From DAOPYU01 sp942493245 (GTDB lineage Bacteria; Sumerlaeota; Sumerlaeia; UBA8349): a stretch of 64,000 nt of DNA. A program made the position numbers and the translations under genes. Of this stretch, positions 43,873 to 52,288 are shown piece by piece (position 1 is the stretch's first letter; each line of letters opens with the position of its first letter). The notes beneath the pieces are model-generated. The model ran no database searches and had not been told where the DNA came from. It saw only the letters and a program-made list of their open reading frames with translations. The DNA lies in contig OW818685.1 of the NCBI GenBank assembly GCA_942493245.1, forward strand, positions 372,001 through 436,000, given 5' to 3'.

Positions 43873-45009
43873 TCATTTCTTCTTCATAATCGCGCGCACG
43901 GCGTCAAGCGCGGTCCGGCAGTCCGCTTCGGTGGTTCCCCATCCCGGCGAGAAACGCACGGTCCCTTCCGGAAAAGTCCCCAGGTGGCGGTGCGCGGCGG
44001 GCGCGCAATGCAGGCCGGAACGGCACAGGATGCCATACTCCTCGTCGAGCCGTTCGGCAAAGGCGTTGGGGCCAATTCCCTCGGCAACGAACGAAGCCAG
44101 CAGGGCCGTTCCGTCGAGCGGCGAAACAACCCGCACTCCCTCAATCCCCCTCAAGCCCTCGATCAGCATCTGCGTCATCGCGCGCTTGTGGTCCCCCAGA
44201 AAACCCCGGTCGGGAAACCCGTCAAGCGCGCCCTTCAATCCGGCGATGCCGTGGAGGTTGAGCGTCCCCGCTTCGTACCGGTCCGGGCGCTGCGCCGGAT
44301 GTTCGGCGGACTCGGAAAGGCTGCCGGTTCCCCCCTCCTGAAGTTGCGTCACCTCGTATCTGGGGGACAGATAGCAACCGCCGATGCCCGTCGGGCCGAG
44401 CAGTCCCTTGTGCGCCGAAAACGCCAGAAAGTCGATCTCCGGCGCGCGAACGTCCAGAGGCAAAACCCCGGCGGTCTGGGCCGCGTCCACCAGAAGGGGG
44501 ACACCCTTCCCGATCGCCTCGCGGATGCCGCGCAGGTCCTGGACGGCGCCGTTGACGTTCGAGGCGTGGGCGACGGCCACCAGGGCCGGTTCCGGTTCCT
44601 TCTGGATGCGCCGCGCCAGCGCGTCGAGGTCGAGGCGCCCCCACGGGTCGGTGTCGAGTGTTTCCACCTGGACGCCGCGTTCGGCGGCGAGTCGCGCCAG
44701 CGGGCGCAGCAACGCATTGTGCTCGAGCGGTGAAACCCACACGCGCGCGCCCGGTTTCAGGAACCCCTTCAGGACCAGGTTCAGCCCCTCAGTGGTTCCC
44801 CGCGTGAAGACGACGTCCTGAGCGCGCGGGGCGTTGAGGAAACGCGCCACCGTGTTACGAGTCTCGAAGACCAGCCGCGCCGACCGCATCGCGCCTGTGT
44901 GGAAGCCGCGGCCCGGGTTGGCCAGCGGCTCGGCCAGAGACACGGCGATAGACAGTCCCACCGCCGCGGGTTTGGGCCAGCTCGTGGCGGCGTGGTCCAG
45001 GTAAATCAT
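43873..45009 (-). CDS. Cysteine desulfurase family protein (class V aminotransferase fold)
   Basis: 378 aa from ATG 45009 (MIYLDHAATSWPKP), which overlaps the stop of the prepilin peptidase gene (ATGA), so translation is coupled. The longer frame upstream is a shadow. PLP lysine in FSAHKGLLGPTGIGG, substrate cysteine in RSGLHCAPAAHR, and HASNVNGAVQDL. It belongs to the small IscS/SufS-related group often annotated am_tr_V. Delivers sulfur for Fe-S or thio-cofactor biosynthesis; no scaffold gene is adjacent. Confidence 0.9.
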   Translation of the reverse strand: MIYLDHAATSWPKPAAVGLSIAVSLAEPLANPGRGFHTGAMRSARLVFETRNTVARFLNAPRAQDVVFTRGTTEGLNLVLKGFLKPGARVWVSPLEHNALLRPLARLAAERGVQVETLDTDPWGRLDLDALARRIQKEPEPALVAVAHASNVNGAVQDLRGIREAIGKGVPLLVDAAQTAGVLPLDVRAPEIDFLAFSAHKGLLGPTGIGGCYLSPRYEVTQLQEGGTGSLSESAEHPAQRPDRYEAGTLNLHGIAGLKGALDGFPDRGFLGDHKRAMTQMLIEGLRGIEGVRVVSPLDGTALLASFVAEGIGPNAFAERLDEEYGILCRSGLHCAPAAHRHLGTFPEGTVRFSPGWGTTEADCRTALDAVRAIMKKK

Positions 45010-46139
45010 GGCGTGGTGAACATCTTTCCAAAGAGGCTGAGATCGAAACCGTCGGGAAACGCTTCGCCGAAGTACCCCGCGAGCCACGCCATGACCGTCG
45101 GCTCGAAAAGCATCAGGAGAAACGCGGCGAGCGCCAGGTGCGGCCCGAACATCAGGTGACGGCGGACCGGACGCGGGGTTGGCGGCTCGGAGATGAGCCA
45201 CGTGAGGACGGACTCCTCCTGAGGCGTGAAGGGACGGTCCGCTTCCGCCTGTCCCTCTCCGGCTTCCCCGCCGTGGAGGGTTTCCGTCAGTTGGCGCACG
45301 CGCTCGGCGCGCTCCTCCGGTGTGGCGTCTTCGGGCGCCTGCGCGGCCTTCCGTTTCCGGTTGTCAATCAGGTCCATCACCATGTAGGCCAGCCCGTGGA
45401 ACGAGCCGAAGAACGACCCAAGGAAAATGCTGAGAATCGCGATCTTCCACCCGCAGAACGCCCCGATGGCCAGGAGCAGTTTGCTGTCCCCCAGACCCAT
45501 CGCGGGTTTTCGAAAAACGATCGAACCGATGAATCCGATGGTCCAGAGCGCTCCCGCCCCGGCCAGCGCCCCCACGATGCTGTTGACCACCGGTCCCCAC
45601 CAGACGAACGGCGTGGCCGCGACAGGCCCGGCGTGCGCCACGATCCAGGTGTCCGGGTCCACCGGCGGCACAAAGGCCAATACCAGCGCCAGCGCCACCC
45701 CTATGGCCGCGCCGCCCAGCGTCACGCGGTCGGGGATGATCCAGTAGTCGAAATCGGTGAATGTCCCCACCAGCAGCAGCCCGGTGAAGAGCAGATACGT
45801 GGGCATGGCCCAGCAGAGGCGGTATTGCAGGAAAATGGCCAGAAACAGCAGGCCCGTGAGCAGTTCGATGAGGGCGTAGCGGATGCTGAACGGTGAGCGG
45901 CACGCGCGGCACCGTCCCCCGAGCCAGAAGTAGGCCAGCACGGGCACATTGTCGAACCAGCGGATCGGCGAGCCGCAACTGTAGCAGTACGAGTTGGGCA
46001 TCGTCAGTTTCTGCCCGGTGGGAATCCGGTAGATGCAGACGTTGATGAAACTCCCCCACAACAGGCCGAGCAGCGTGGCGATCACGGCATGGAAGGGAAA
46101 AAGCCAGGGATCCGTCAGATCCCGAATCAGGTTATTCAA
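45006..46139 (-). CDS. Prepilin leader peptidase / N-methyltransferase (PilD type)
   Basis: 377 aa. I place the start at the TTG at 46139 because GAGGAGG stands 8 bases upstream; the frame extends 24 codons more without support. LGLLWGSFINVCIYRIP, then two CxxC pairs (CYSCGSP and CRACRSPF) of the zinc-binding methylase domain, then the aspartate pair of the A24 peptidase: TDFDYWIIPD and GLGDSKLL. Eight or so membrane segments. A ~100-residue cytoplasmic insertion rich in Glu and Arg interrupts the last helices. Processes type IV pilin and type II secretion pseudopilin leaders; no pilin gene is in the window. Confidence 0.92.
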   Translation of the reverse strand: MNNLIRDLTDPWLFPFHAVIATLLGLLWGSFINVCIYRIPTGQKLTMPNSYCYSCGSPIRWFDNVPVLAYFWLGGRCRACRSPFSIRYALIELLTGLLFLAIFLQYRLCWAMPTYLLFTGLLLVGTFTDFDYWIIPDRVTLGGAAIGVALALVLAFVPPVDPDTWIVAHAGPVAATPFVWWGPVVNSIVGALAGAGALWTIGFIGSIVFRKPAMGLGDSKLLLAIGAFCGWKIAILSIFLGSFFGSFHGLAYMVMDLIDNRKRKAAQAPEDATPEERAERVRQLTETLHGGEAGEGQAEADRPFTPQEESVLTWLISEPPTPRPVRRHLMFGPHLALAAFLLMLFEPTVMAWLAGYFGEAFPDGFDLSLFGKMFTTP

Positions 46140-46597
46140 GAGGAAAACCTCCTCGCCGCGCAAGTCAAGGGCACGATCCCCAGATCCCATAAAAGGCAGG
46201 GAACACCTCACGCGGTATCATGCCTCAGAACGGCGGCTGGGCGCAAGAGTGGAGTGGGAGGAGTGCGGTACATCCAAATGAATGTGACCCCAACTCGATC
46301 AGAGCGCTCTCGGAACAGGCAATAATAGAAAGATAGAATCCCGAAGGGATTTTCCTTGAGTAGCCGTGGGTGACCGAAGGGAACCCACGGACAGTGTTCC
46401 CAAAAATCTTCGAACCCCGCAGGGGTTTCCCAATCTCGCATGCAGATTCCTATTTGGGGCACCCCTTCAGGGTGCGAACCTCTAAATTCTCTTTCCGTGG
46501 GTTCCCTTCGGTCACCCACGGCTACTCAAGGGCGGCCCCTTCGGGGCCCATTATTCGTACATCATTTGAACCATTTCAAAACCGCACTTTGCATATC
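46140..46597. other. Intergenic region with element copy 3
   Basis: 458 bp, mostly the palindromic element at 46338-46548. No gene seen. Confidence 0.4.
46338..46548. repeat. Six-hairpin palindromic element, diverged type
   Basis: Same architecture as the elements at 25877 and 34090 but different sequence. Hairpin ATCCCGAAGGGAT (46338-46350); arm 46354-46391; internal hairpins GAACCCCGCAGGGGTTC and GCACCCCTTCAGGGTGC; arm 46494-46531; hairpin GGCCCCTTCGGGGCC (46534-46548). The arms are perfect 38-bp reverse complements, each containing a CCGTGGGT/ACCCACGG hairpin. The shared core TAGCC...TGAC/GAGC...GAA suggests common ancestry with compensating stem changes. Confidence 0.8.
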
Positions 46598-46945
46598 TCA
46601 TTTCGGATCACAGGCATCCTCATAATACTTCACCGTGTCCGGCTTCACGTAAGCCTTGGTTCCATCAATCTTTTCCACAATCAACCACTGATGAAGCGGA
46701 AGAGGCAGATACGCGTTGTATCGGTCATAACCGGTAGAAATGCCTATAAACCGGACATTATCGAGAGATTTTCCATGATCCAGAATGATGTTATATCGGC
46801 GATCCGCCTGGATGTGATCGGTAACCTCAGGAAAGATCTCCCGGGTTGCTTTCCGAATCTTCCGACTCTCCATTTTGCTGGAAATAACCCCACACAGGAT
46901 CATAACGAATATCAAAGATAGGAATACCGCCCAAAAGTACTGCAT
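46598..46945 (-). CDS. Small membrane-anchored protein of unknown function
   Basis: 115 aa. The ATG at 46945 (MQYFWAVFLSLIF) follows AAGGAAG. One N-terminal membrane segment (~3-25), then a charged linker and a soluble ~80-residue domain with TGYDRYNAYLPLPLHQWLIV. Base composition here and just upstream is clearly AT-richer than the surroundings, which may indicate transfer. I recognise no family. Confidence 0.55.
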   Translation of the reverse strand: MQYFWAVFLSLIFVMILCGVISSKMESRKIRKATREIFPEVTDHIQADRRYNIILDHGKSLDNVRFIGISTGYDRYNAYLPLPLHQWLIVEKIDGTKAYVKPDTVKYYEDACDPK

Positions 46946-47163
46946 TTGTCTTCCTTTCTTCCGAAAACACAAAGTGACTCACCAGTAATATGATTCCTTC
47001 AAAAAATGATCAATAGAGAACACTATTAATCATCCGAAGCGATCCTTTTCCGGTAGATGCAAATGTCCTTTTCACTCCGCAATGTCCTCACAAGAAGAAA
47101 GTATCAGAGGGACAAGATCGTAATCTGTGAGAACGGAATTTACCCACTACCCTTGCCCCTCTT

Positions 47164-49254
47164 TCACGGCGCGCTCACCAGCGTGGTGTAGCTCTGCCGT
47201 TCGAGGGTGAGTTGGGCTGTTCCGTCTTGGACGGCGATGCGACCGGCTTCCGCCATGCCGCGTTTGGCGTCGGTGACGTACACGCGCAGTTCCTTCACGC
47301 CCGCGGGCAAGCCCGTGAGGGTGGCGGGGCGGGTGGGGCTGTTGTTGACCAGGTGCAGGGCCACGACGCCCCGGGCCGGGTCGCCAAAGGCACAGCTCGA
47401 AACCGCCGCCTTGTCGCTGGCGATGGGCAGATTGGCCGCGCCCGCCGGGGTCAGACCCAGTTGCTTGAGTTGCCAGAACCGCCGCGTCGGCTGCAACGGC
47501 TGGTTGCCGCCCCCGGACAGGAGGGAGTAGTCGCTGGTCAACTGCCAGTGCAGGATCGAACTCACCTGCGCACCGGCGCAGATGTTCACGTTCGTGTCAA
47601 TCTCGTTCTGCGCGAACCACGGCTCGGTGAAAATCGCCCGGTACTGGTGGGCGGCAGCGTCGGTGCCCGCTTCGCCGACGATCGCGGGCACCTTGAGGCG
47701 CCGCGCAGCCTCGCCCCACAGGCGGAATTCCGCCATCGTTCCGTCGTGCCAGGAGTGAAAGCTCACGGCGCCGATATACTTCGCCGCCTCGGGATCGTTC
47801 AGGGCCGGCTCGATGAACTTGACCGGGTGCGGGCTGCACGCGTCGCCCAGGAGCAACTTCGTCTTCAGCCCCAGCGAGGCCAGATGCGCGCCCAGCCGCT
47901 TGATCTGGTCGGCATGCTCCGCCGGGGTGACCAGAATGTTGATCCCCAGGTCGGCTTCGTTGAAGGAGAAATAATCCGCCTCGGCGCCGTACTGCTTTTT
48001 CATGTGGACCAGGTACGACCCGATGGCCCGATACACCTTGTCCCACTTTTCGGGTTGCACCCGCAGGGCCTGGATCGAGGGCGGGATGCCGGGCTGCCGC
48101 GGCGTCTGCGCCAAAGCCCACTTCGGCACACCCCAGGAACTCGCAATCAGCGGCATTTTCTTCTGCGCCAGCGTGCGCGCCATTTCCATGGCGGCGCGAA
48201 CGCCCGGATCTATTTTTCCACTCTCCGCCGCCTGGAGCGGGTCCACATTTTCATCGGGCTGCCACGACGCCAGCGGCATCTCGACCCGCCCCCACGCCAC
48301 GCGCAGGTTGGCCAGGTTGTACTCGATCACCGCCCCATCCGCCGGACTCTGGAGCCGGAAGTTTCCCCCCACGCCGTCAAAGGCGGGACCGGGGCGCGAG
48401 GGGTCGAGCGCCAGTTTCACCGGGCTTTTGTCGATATCCCCGGTGGCCTTGAGGGTAAAGCGGGCATGGACCGATTGCCCCCTGGCGAGCCGCCCCTTAC
48501 CGAGTGGGAAAGAGACCGCGATGCGTTCATCAGCCGCCGGGTCGCGCGGCAGGCGAAGGCCGTCTTGCGTGAAGACGTCGGTGTCAATAAAGGTGTCTTT
48601 CTGAATGGTTACCTCCGTGGCGGTGGTGAACGCGAGTTCCATCTGGCGGCGCGGCGCGGTCAGGCGAATGCCCTGGCCCACCCCGTGCAGGTATTCCTTT
48701 CCGCCGCCCGGCACGGTGGCCGACAAGGGGACCGCCTGGGTCGTGACGGGTCCACCGCTCAACAGGGCCTGGCCGCCCGCGTATTCCGAAGCGGGCAGGT
48801 TGACGAAATAATAAACCCCTTCCAGGTCCAGATTGGTGTCGGCGGTGGCGGTCAGGTCTATTGTTACGGTGTCGGATGTGGTGTCCTCGAGGGTCTCGCG
48901 GAAGGAAAGCCCCAGCGGGCCTTGCGGGCCGCGGCGCGTCCGTCCGCCATTGTCGGGCGGGGTTTGTTCGGGCCGGGCGGGATTGTACGGAAAGGCGAAA
49001 CTGCCCGTGCAGGTGATTTTGGACCCCTCGCGCGTGAAGGTCGGGCGGTCCACCCGCTGGTCGGCGGTGAACGCGACATCGGCCCCACCCGCCCGGACCA
49101 TGTGGAGGCTGGAGGTCAGTTTCATCAACTCTCCCTCGACGCGAATGCCCCGCAGGTCACCCCAGCCGTTGACCTCCGCATCCCCAAAGGCCAACCCAAC
49201 CAGCCCGAAAACACAAATCGAAACCCACGCCAAGATACGCCCTGTTCTGAGCAT
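47164..49254 (-). CDS. Exported GH30-like glycoside hydrolase
   Basis: 696 aa from the ATG at 49254 (MLRTGRILAWVS, after AAGGATCGG). Signal peptide ends near LAFGDA. An N-terminal beta-sandwich (~1-300) precedes a clan A barrel: FDGVGGNFRL, MPLIASSWGVPKWAL, YFSFNEADLG with the likely acid/base glutamate, VSFHSWHDG, and PAIVGEAGTDA with the likely nucleophile. A C-terminal beta domain ends the protein. GH30 is the closest family I recognise from the GxGGNFR and WGxPxW patterns; other clan A families are possible. Separate from its neighbours. Confidence 0.7.
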   Translation of the reverse strand: MLRTGRILAWVSICVFGLVGLAFGDAEVNGWGDLRGIRVEGELMKLTSSLHMVRAGGADVAFTADQRVDRPTFTREGSKITCTGSFAFPYNPARPEQTPPDNGGRTRRGPQGPLGLSFRETLEDTTSDTVTIDLTATADTNLDLEGVYYFVNLPASEYAGGQALLSGGPVTTQAVPLSATVPGGGKEYLHGVGQGIRLTAPRRQMELAFTTATEVTIQKDTFIDTDVFTQDGLRLPRDPAADERIAVSFPLGKGRLARGQSVHARFTLKATGDIDKSPVKLALDPSRPGPAFDGVGGNFRLQSPADGAVIEYNLANLRVAWGRVEMPLASWQPDENVDPLQAAESGKIDPGVRAAMEMARTLAQKKMPLIASSWGVPKWALAQTPRQPGIPPSIQALRVQPEKWDKVYRAIGSYLVHMKKQYGAEADYFSFNEADLGINILVTPAEHADQIKRLGAHLASLGLKTKLLLGDACSPHPVKFIEPALNDPEAAKYIGAVSFHSWHDGTMAEFRLWGEAARRLKVPAIVGEAGTDAAAHQYRAIFTEPWFAQNEIDTNVNICAGAQVSSILHWQLTSDYSLLSGGGNQPLQPTRRFWQLKQLGLTPAGAANLPIASDKAAVSSCAFGDPARGVVALHLVNNSPTRPATLTGLPAGVKELRVYVTDAKRGMAEAGRIAVQDGTAQLTLERQSYTTLVSAP

Positions 49255-49621
49255 TTTCCGATCCTTTCGGTGAAGAAAGTCTGCGAGGGAGAAGCAGTCT
49301 TCTCCGGCCAATTCATCCACGGATACGCAACTTTCGTCACATTACAATGACCGAATCGCGGCGTCCAGCGGAATGTGCGGGGGGGCTTTTCAGGGGGCAT
49401 CTCGAAAGTGTTACACGACGGCACGTTTATTCCGCTCAATAATAACCAATCGGTTTTTTTGAGCGATGCCCTGAGAAGGCAGGGAACGCGCCGTTGGCGC
49501 GTTCCGTCCGACATTTTTCCCGCTTTCGAGAGATCACAAAGGGGGAGATTTTCCTGGGGCATTCTGTTCTCGCGCCAATCGGGAGATTGGCGTTCCCGGG
49601 GCGGTCCGATGTATTTCAAAC
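49255..49621. other. Intergenic region with two hairpins
   Basis: 367 bp. A perfect 10-bp stem GGAACGCGCC/GGCGCGTTCC with loop GTT lies at 49483-49505. The CGCCAATC-GGGA-GATTGGCG hairpin at 49573-49592 is shared with the dispersed repeat at 6060 and 21436. No gene. Confidence 0.5.
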
Positions 49622-50596
49622 TTATTTGAACCGGCAGACCAGCCCGCCCCATTCTTCCTCGTCGCGTTCGGTTTCCACGCGCATGTTCATCTGGCGGGTG
49701 AAGAAGTCGAGGATCTGTTCGCGCTCCTCGACCAGGAAACCGCTATAGACGAACACGCCATCGGCCTTCAGGTGTTCGGCAACGGGCGGCAGGTGGTCCG
49801 AGACGCGGTGGAAGAGGGAATTGCACAGGATCAGGTCGAACATTTCCCCCTCGCGCAGGGTTTCGGACGATCCAATGCGGTGGTCCATGACGGTGTCCCC
49901 GATGAGGGACTGGTTCAGGCGAAGATTCTCCTCAAAATTCTCACGGGTTTCCGGGTCAATTTCGACCGCGACCACCTCGCGGGCCTTGAGCGCGCCCGCC
50001 GCGAAGGCCAGAATGCCCGAACCGGCCCCGAAATCGAGCACCCGCATGCCGGGAAGCACCACGTTGTCCATCAGGCGCAGACAGACGCGCGTGGTGGCGT
50101 GCGTGCCCGACCCGAAGGCCTGCCCCGGTTCGATGCGAACCACGAGCGGCGCTTCGGCGCCCGGCGCCACGGAATTTTCAGCATGTTCCGCGCCCCACCA
50201 GGCGGGTTCGATCCGCAACCGTTCGGAAATGGCGACCGGGCGGTAGAAGACTTTCCACTGCGTGGCCCAGTCGGCGTGGGGTGTGGTCAGCGGGGTCAGG
50301 GTCCACGGACTGGACACGGCCTCGGCGCACGTGGCGCGCAGAGCGCTTTCGAGCCGTTGCGCACAGTCGGCCACGTCGGCCGTCTGGCTCAGGTAAATCT
50401 GCAGGGCGCCCAGTTCGGGCGCGCCCGGTTCCCCGGAGGCGTGGATAAACTTGGGGTCGTGCCAGGTGGTGCGGGCCGTGCCGAGCAGGACGTCGTCGTC
50501 AAACAGTTCGCAGGCGAGGGCTTCCGCCTGATCGAGGAGATCGGTGGACCCTTTGATCTGAAGTCCGGGCCAGATTTCGGGCGAATCGGGTGTCAT
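49622..50596 (-). CDS. prmA: Ribosomal protein L11 methyltransferase
   Basis: 324 aa, ATG at 50596; the frame is open 28 codons upstream without support. The C-terminal SAM domain has EPGQAFGSGTHATTRVCL (PrmA signature), VLDFGAGSGILAFAAGAL (motif I) and VEIDPE, then LILCNSLFH in place of the usual N-PY/NxL motif. The N-terminal ~120 residues form the L11-recognition domain. Trimethylates ribosomal protein L11. Downstream of der on the same strand after 114 bp. Confidence 0.9.
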   Translation of the reverse strand: MTPDSPEIWPGLQIKGSTDLLDQAEALACELFDDDVLLGTARTTWHDPKFIHASGEPGAPELGALQIYLSQTADVADCAQRLESALRATCAEAVSSPWTLTPLTTPHADWATQWKVFYRPVAISERLRIEPAWWGAEHAENSVAPGAEAPLVVRIEPGQAFGSGTHATTRVCLRLMDNVVLPGMRVLDFGAGSGILAFAAGALKAREVVAVEIDPETRENFEENLRLNQSLIGDTVMDHRIGSSETLREGEMFDLILCNSLFHRVSDHLPPVAEHLKADGVFVYSGFLVEEREQILDFFTRQMNMRVETERDEEEWGGLVCRFK

Positions 50597-50710
50597 GGTT
50601 TTCAGTCTCTTTCTTTTCACCCGCGAAATACACGAAACACACGAAAAGAGCGGGTATTCGTGATTTTTCAGTTGAGTCAATCAGTTTTCATGATAACGCG
50701 CTTTGAACGG

Positions 50711-52117
50711 TCAATCTTCTTGTTCGTAATCAATCATGTCGGAGGCGCGTTTGCCCGACTTGCGGTTGAATTTCAGACGGATGGGTACGCCCTCGAACCC
50801 GAAGGCCTCGCGCAACTGGTTGATGAGGAACCGTTCGTAGGAAAAGTGGACCAGTTCGGGGCTGTTGACAAAGAGCGAGAACGTGGGGGGACGCATCCCG
50901 ATCTGGGTGGCGTACTTGATGCGCAGCTGCCGTCCCTTGCGCCAGGGCGGCGAAAGCTTCGTGGTGGTGTCCTTGAGCCAGCGGTTGAGTTCCGGGGTGC
51001 TGACCTCGCGGAGCGATTCGGTGTAGAGTTTGTCCACCAGGCTGAGGATCTTGTGGATGCGCTGGCCGGATTTGGCCGAGGTCATGATGATGGGCGCGAA
51101 ATTGAGGAACCCCATTTCTTCGTGGAGCCGTTTGGCAAAGGCGCCCGCGGTATTGTTGTCCTTCTCGACCAGATCCCATTTGTTGACCACGATGACGCAG
51201 GGCTTGAACGCCTCGAAGGCGTACCCGGCCACGCGCTGGTCCTGCTCGGTGAGGCCTTCATTCGCGTCAATGAGCACGAGCGCCACGTCGCACCGGCGCA
51301 GACTGGCCTCGGCGGAAAACGAACTGATCTTCTCGACCCCGCGCTCGATCTTGCCGCGCCGACGCAACCCCGCCGTATCAATGATCGTGTAGATGCGGGC
51401 GTCGTCTTCACTGCCCCCATCGGGGATGTACTTGAAGGTGGTGTCAATCGTGTCGCGGGTGGTCCCGGCCATTTCGCTGACGATGACGCGCTCGCGCTGG
51501 AGCATCGAGTTGACGAGGAGCGACTTGCCGACGTTGGGTCGCCCGATGACGGCGATGCGCACCCCATGCGCCGTGGGGTTGAAGTCTTCGGTTTCCTCGG
51601 GCAACAACTCGACGATACAGTCGAGCAGGTCGCCCACGCCGGTCCCGCTCAGGGCGCTGATGGGGCACAGGTGTTCAAACCCGAACGCCGAGAAGGCATA
51701 AGATTCATTCGAGATTCGGGGGTTGTCGCATTTGTTGACGGCCAGAATGATGGGTTTGTTGGTCCGGCGCAGAATCTCCACCACATCGAGGTCCACGGGG
51801 TTTTCCGATTCCCCCACGTCGGTGAGGAAGACGACCACGTCGGCTTCCTGAACGGCCATGAGGCTCTGCTGGCGCATCTGCTGAAAGGTGATGTCGCGCG
51901 GTTCGCTTTCGTACCCGCCGGTGTCCACCAGGGTAAAGGCGCGCCCATTCCACTCGGCATGCTCGAAATTGCGGTCGCGGGTGATGCCGGGCGTGTCGAG
52001 CACAACCGCTTTGCGGCGTCCGATGATTCGGTTGAAAAGAGTGGACTTGCCCACGTTCGGACGGCCCACAACGGCAACCATGGGCAAGGCGGAATCGAGG
52101 ATTTCGAGAGTCGGCAT
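50711..52117 (-). CDS. der: Ribosome-associated GTPase Der (EngA)
   Basis: 468 aa, ATG at 52117. Two G domains in tandem: first GRPNVGKSTLFN, DTPGITRD, DTGGYE, NKCD; second GRPNVGKSLLVN, AGTTRDTID, DTAGLRRRGK, NKWD. A KH-like C-terminal domain follows (LRIKYATQIGMRPPTFSLFV). Standard length. Acts in 50S subunit assembly. Confidence 0.97.
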   Translation of the reverse strand: MPTLEILDSALPMVAVVGRPNVGKSTLFNRIIGRRKAVVLDTPGITRDRNFEHAEWNGRAFTLVDTGGYESEPRDITFQQMRQQSLMAVQEADVVVFLTDVGESENPVDLDVVEILRRTNKPIILAVNKCDNPRISNESYAFSAFGFEHLCPISALSGTGVGDLLDCIVELLPEETEDFNPTAHGVRIAVIGRPNVGKSLLVNSMLQRERVIVSEMAGTTRDTIDTTFKYIPDGGSEDDARIYTIIDTAGLRRRGKIERGVEKISSFSAEASLRRCDVALVLIDANEGLTEQDQRVAGYAFEAFKPCVIVVNKWDLVEKDNNTAGAFAKRLHEEMGFLNFAPIIMTSAKSGQRIHKILSLVDKLYTESLREVSTPELNRWLKDTTTKLSPPWRKGRQLRIKYATQIGMRPPTFSLFVNSPELVHFSYERFLINQLREAFGFEGVPIRLKFNRKSGKRASDMIDYEQED

Positions 52118-52288
52118 GGGGCGCGTCTCCTATGACGAAATAGGGACCGCGGCGGCGTCTCCGGCAACGGTCAACCCCTGAGAATATGGCCCCCCGACAA
52201 AAAGGTCAAGTTCGATCTGTAAACAATTTTACCTTGACCCGCCGAAACGCCCACCTCTGCCGGATGATCCCGAAACGGTCGTCCCCTT

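Noticed and set aside
47212..49350. 712-codon plus-strand open frame
   Set aside because: Shadow of the GH30-like gene; composition is driven by GC at the third codon position.
49772..52135. 787-codon plus-strand open frame
   Set aside because: Runs antisense across prmA and der, both of which are certain.
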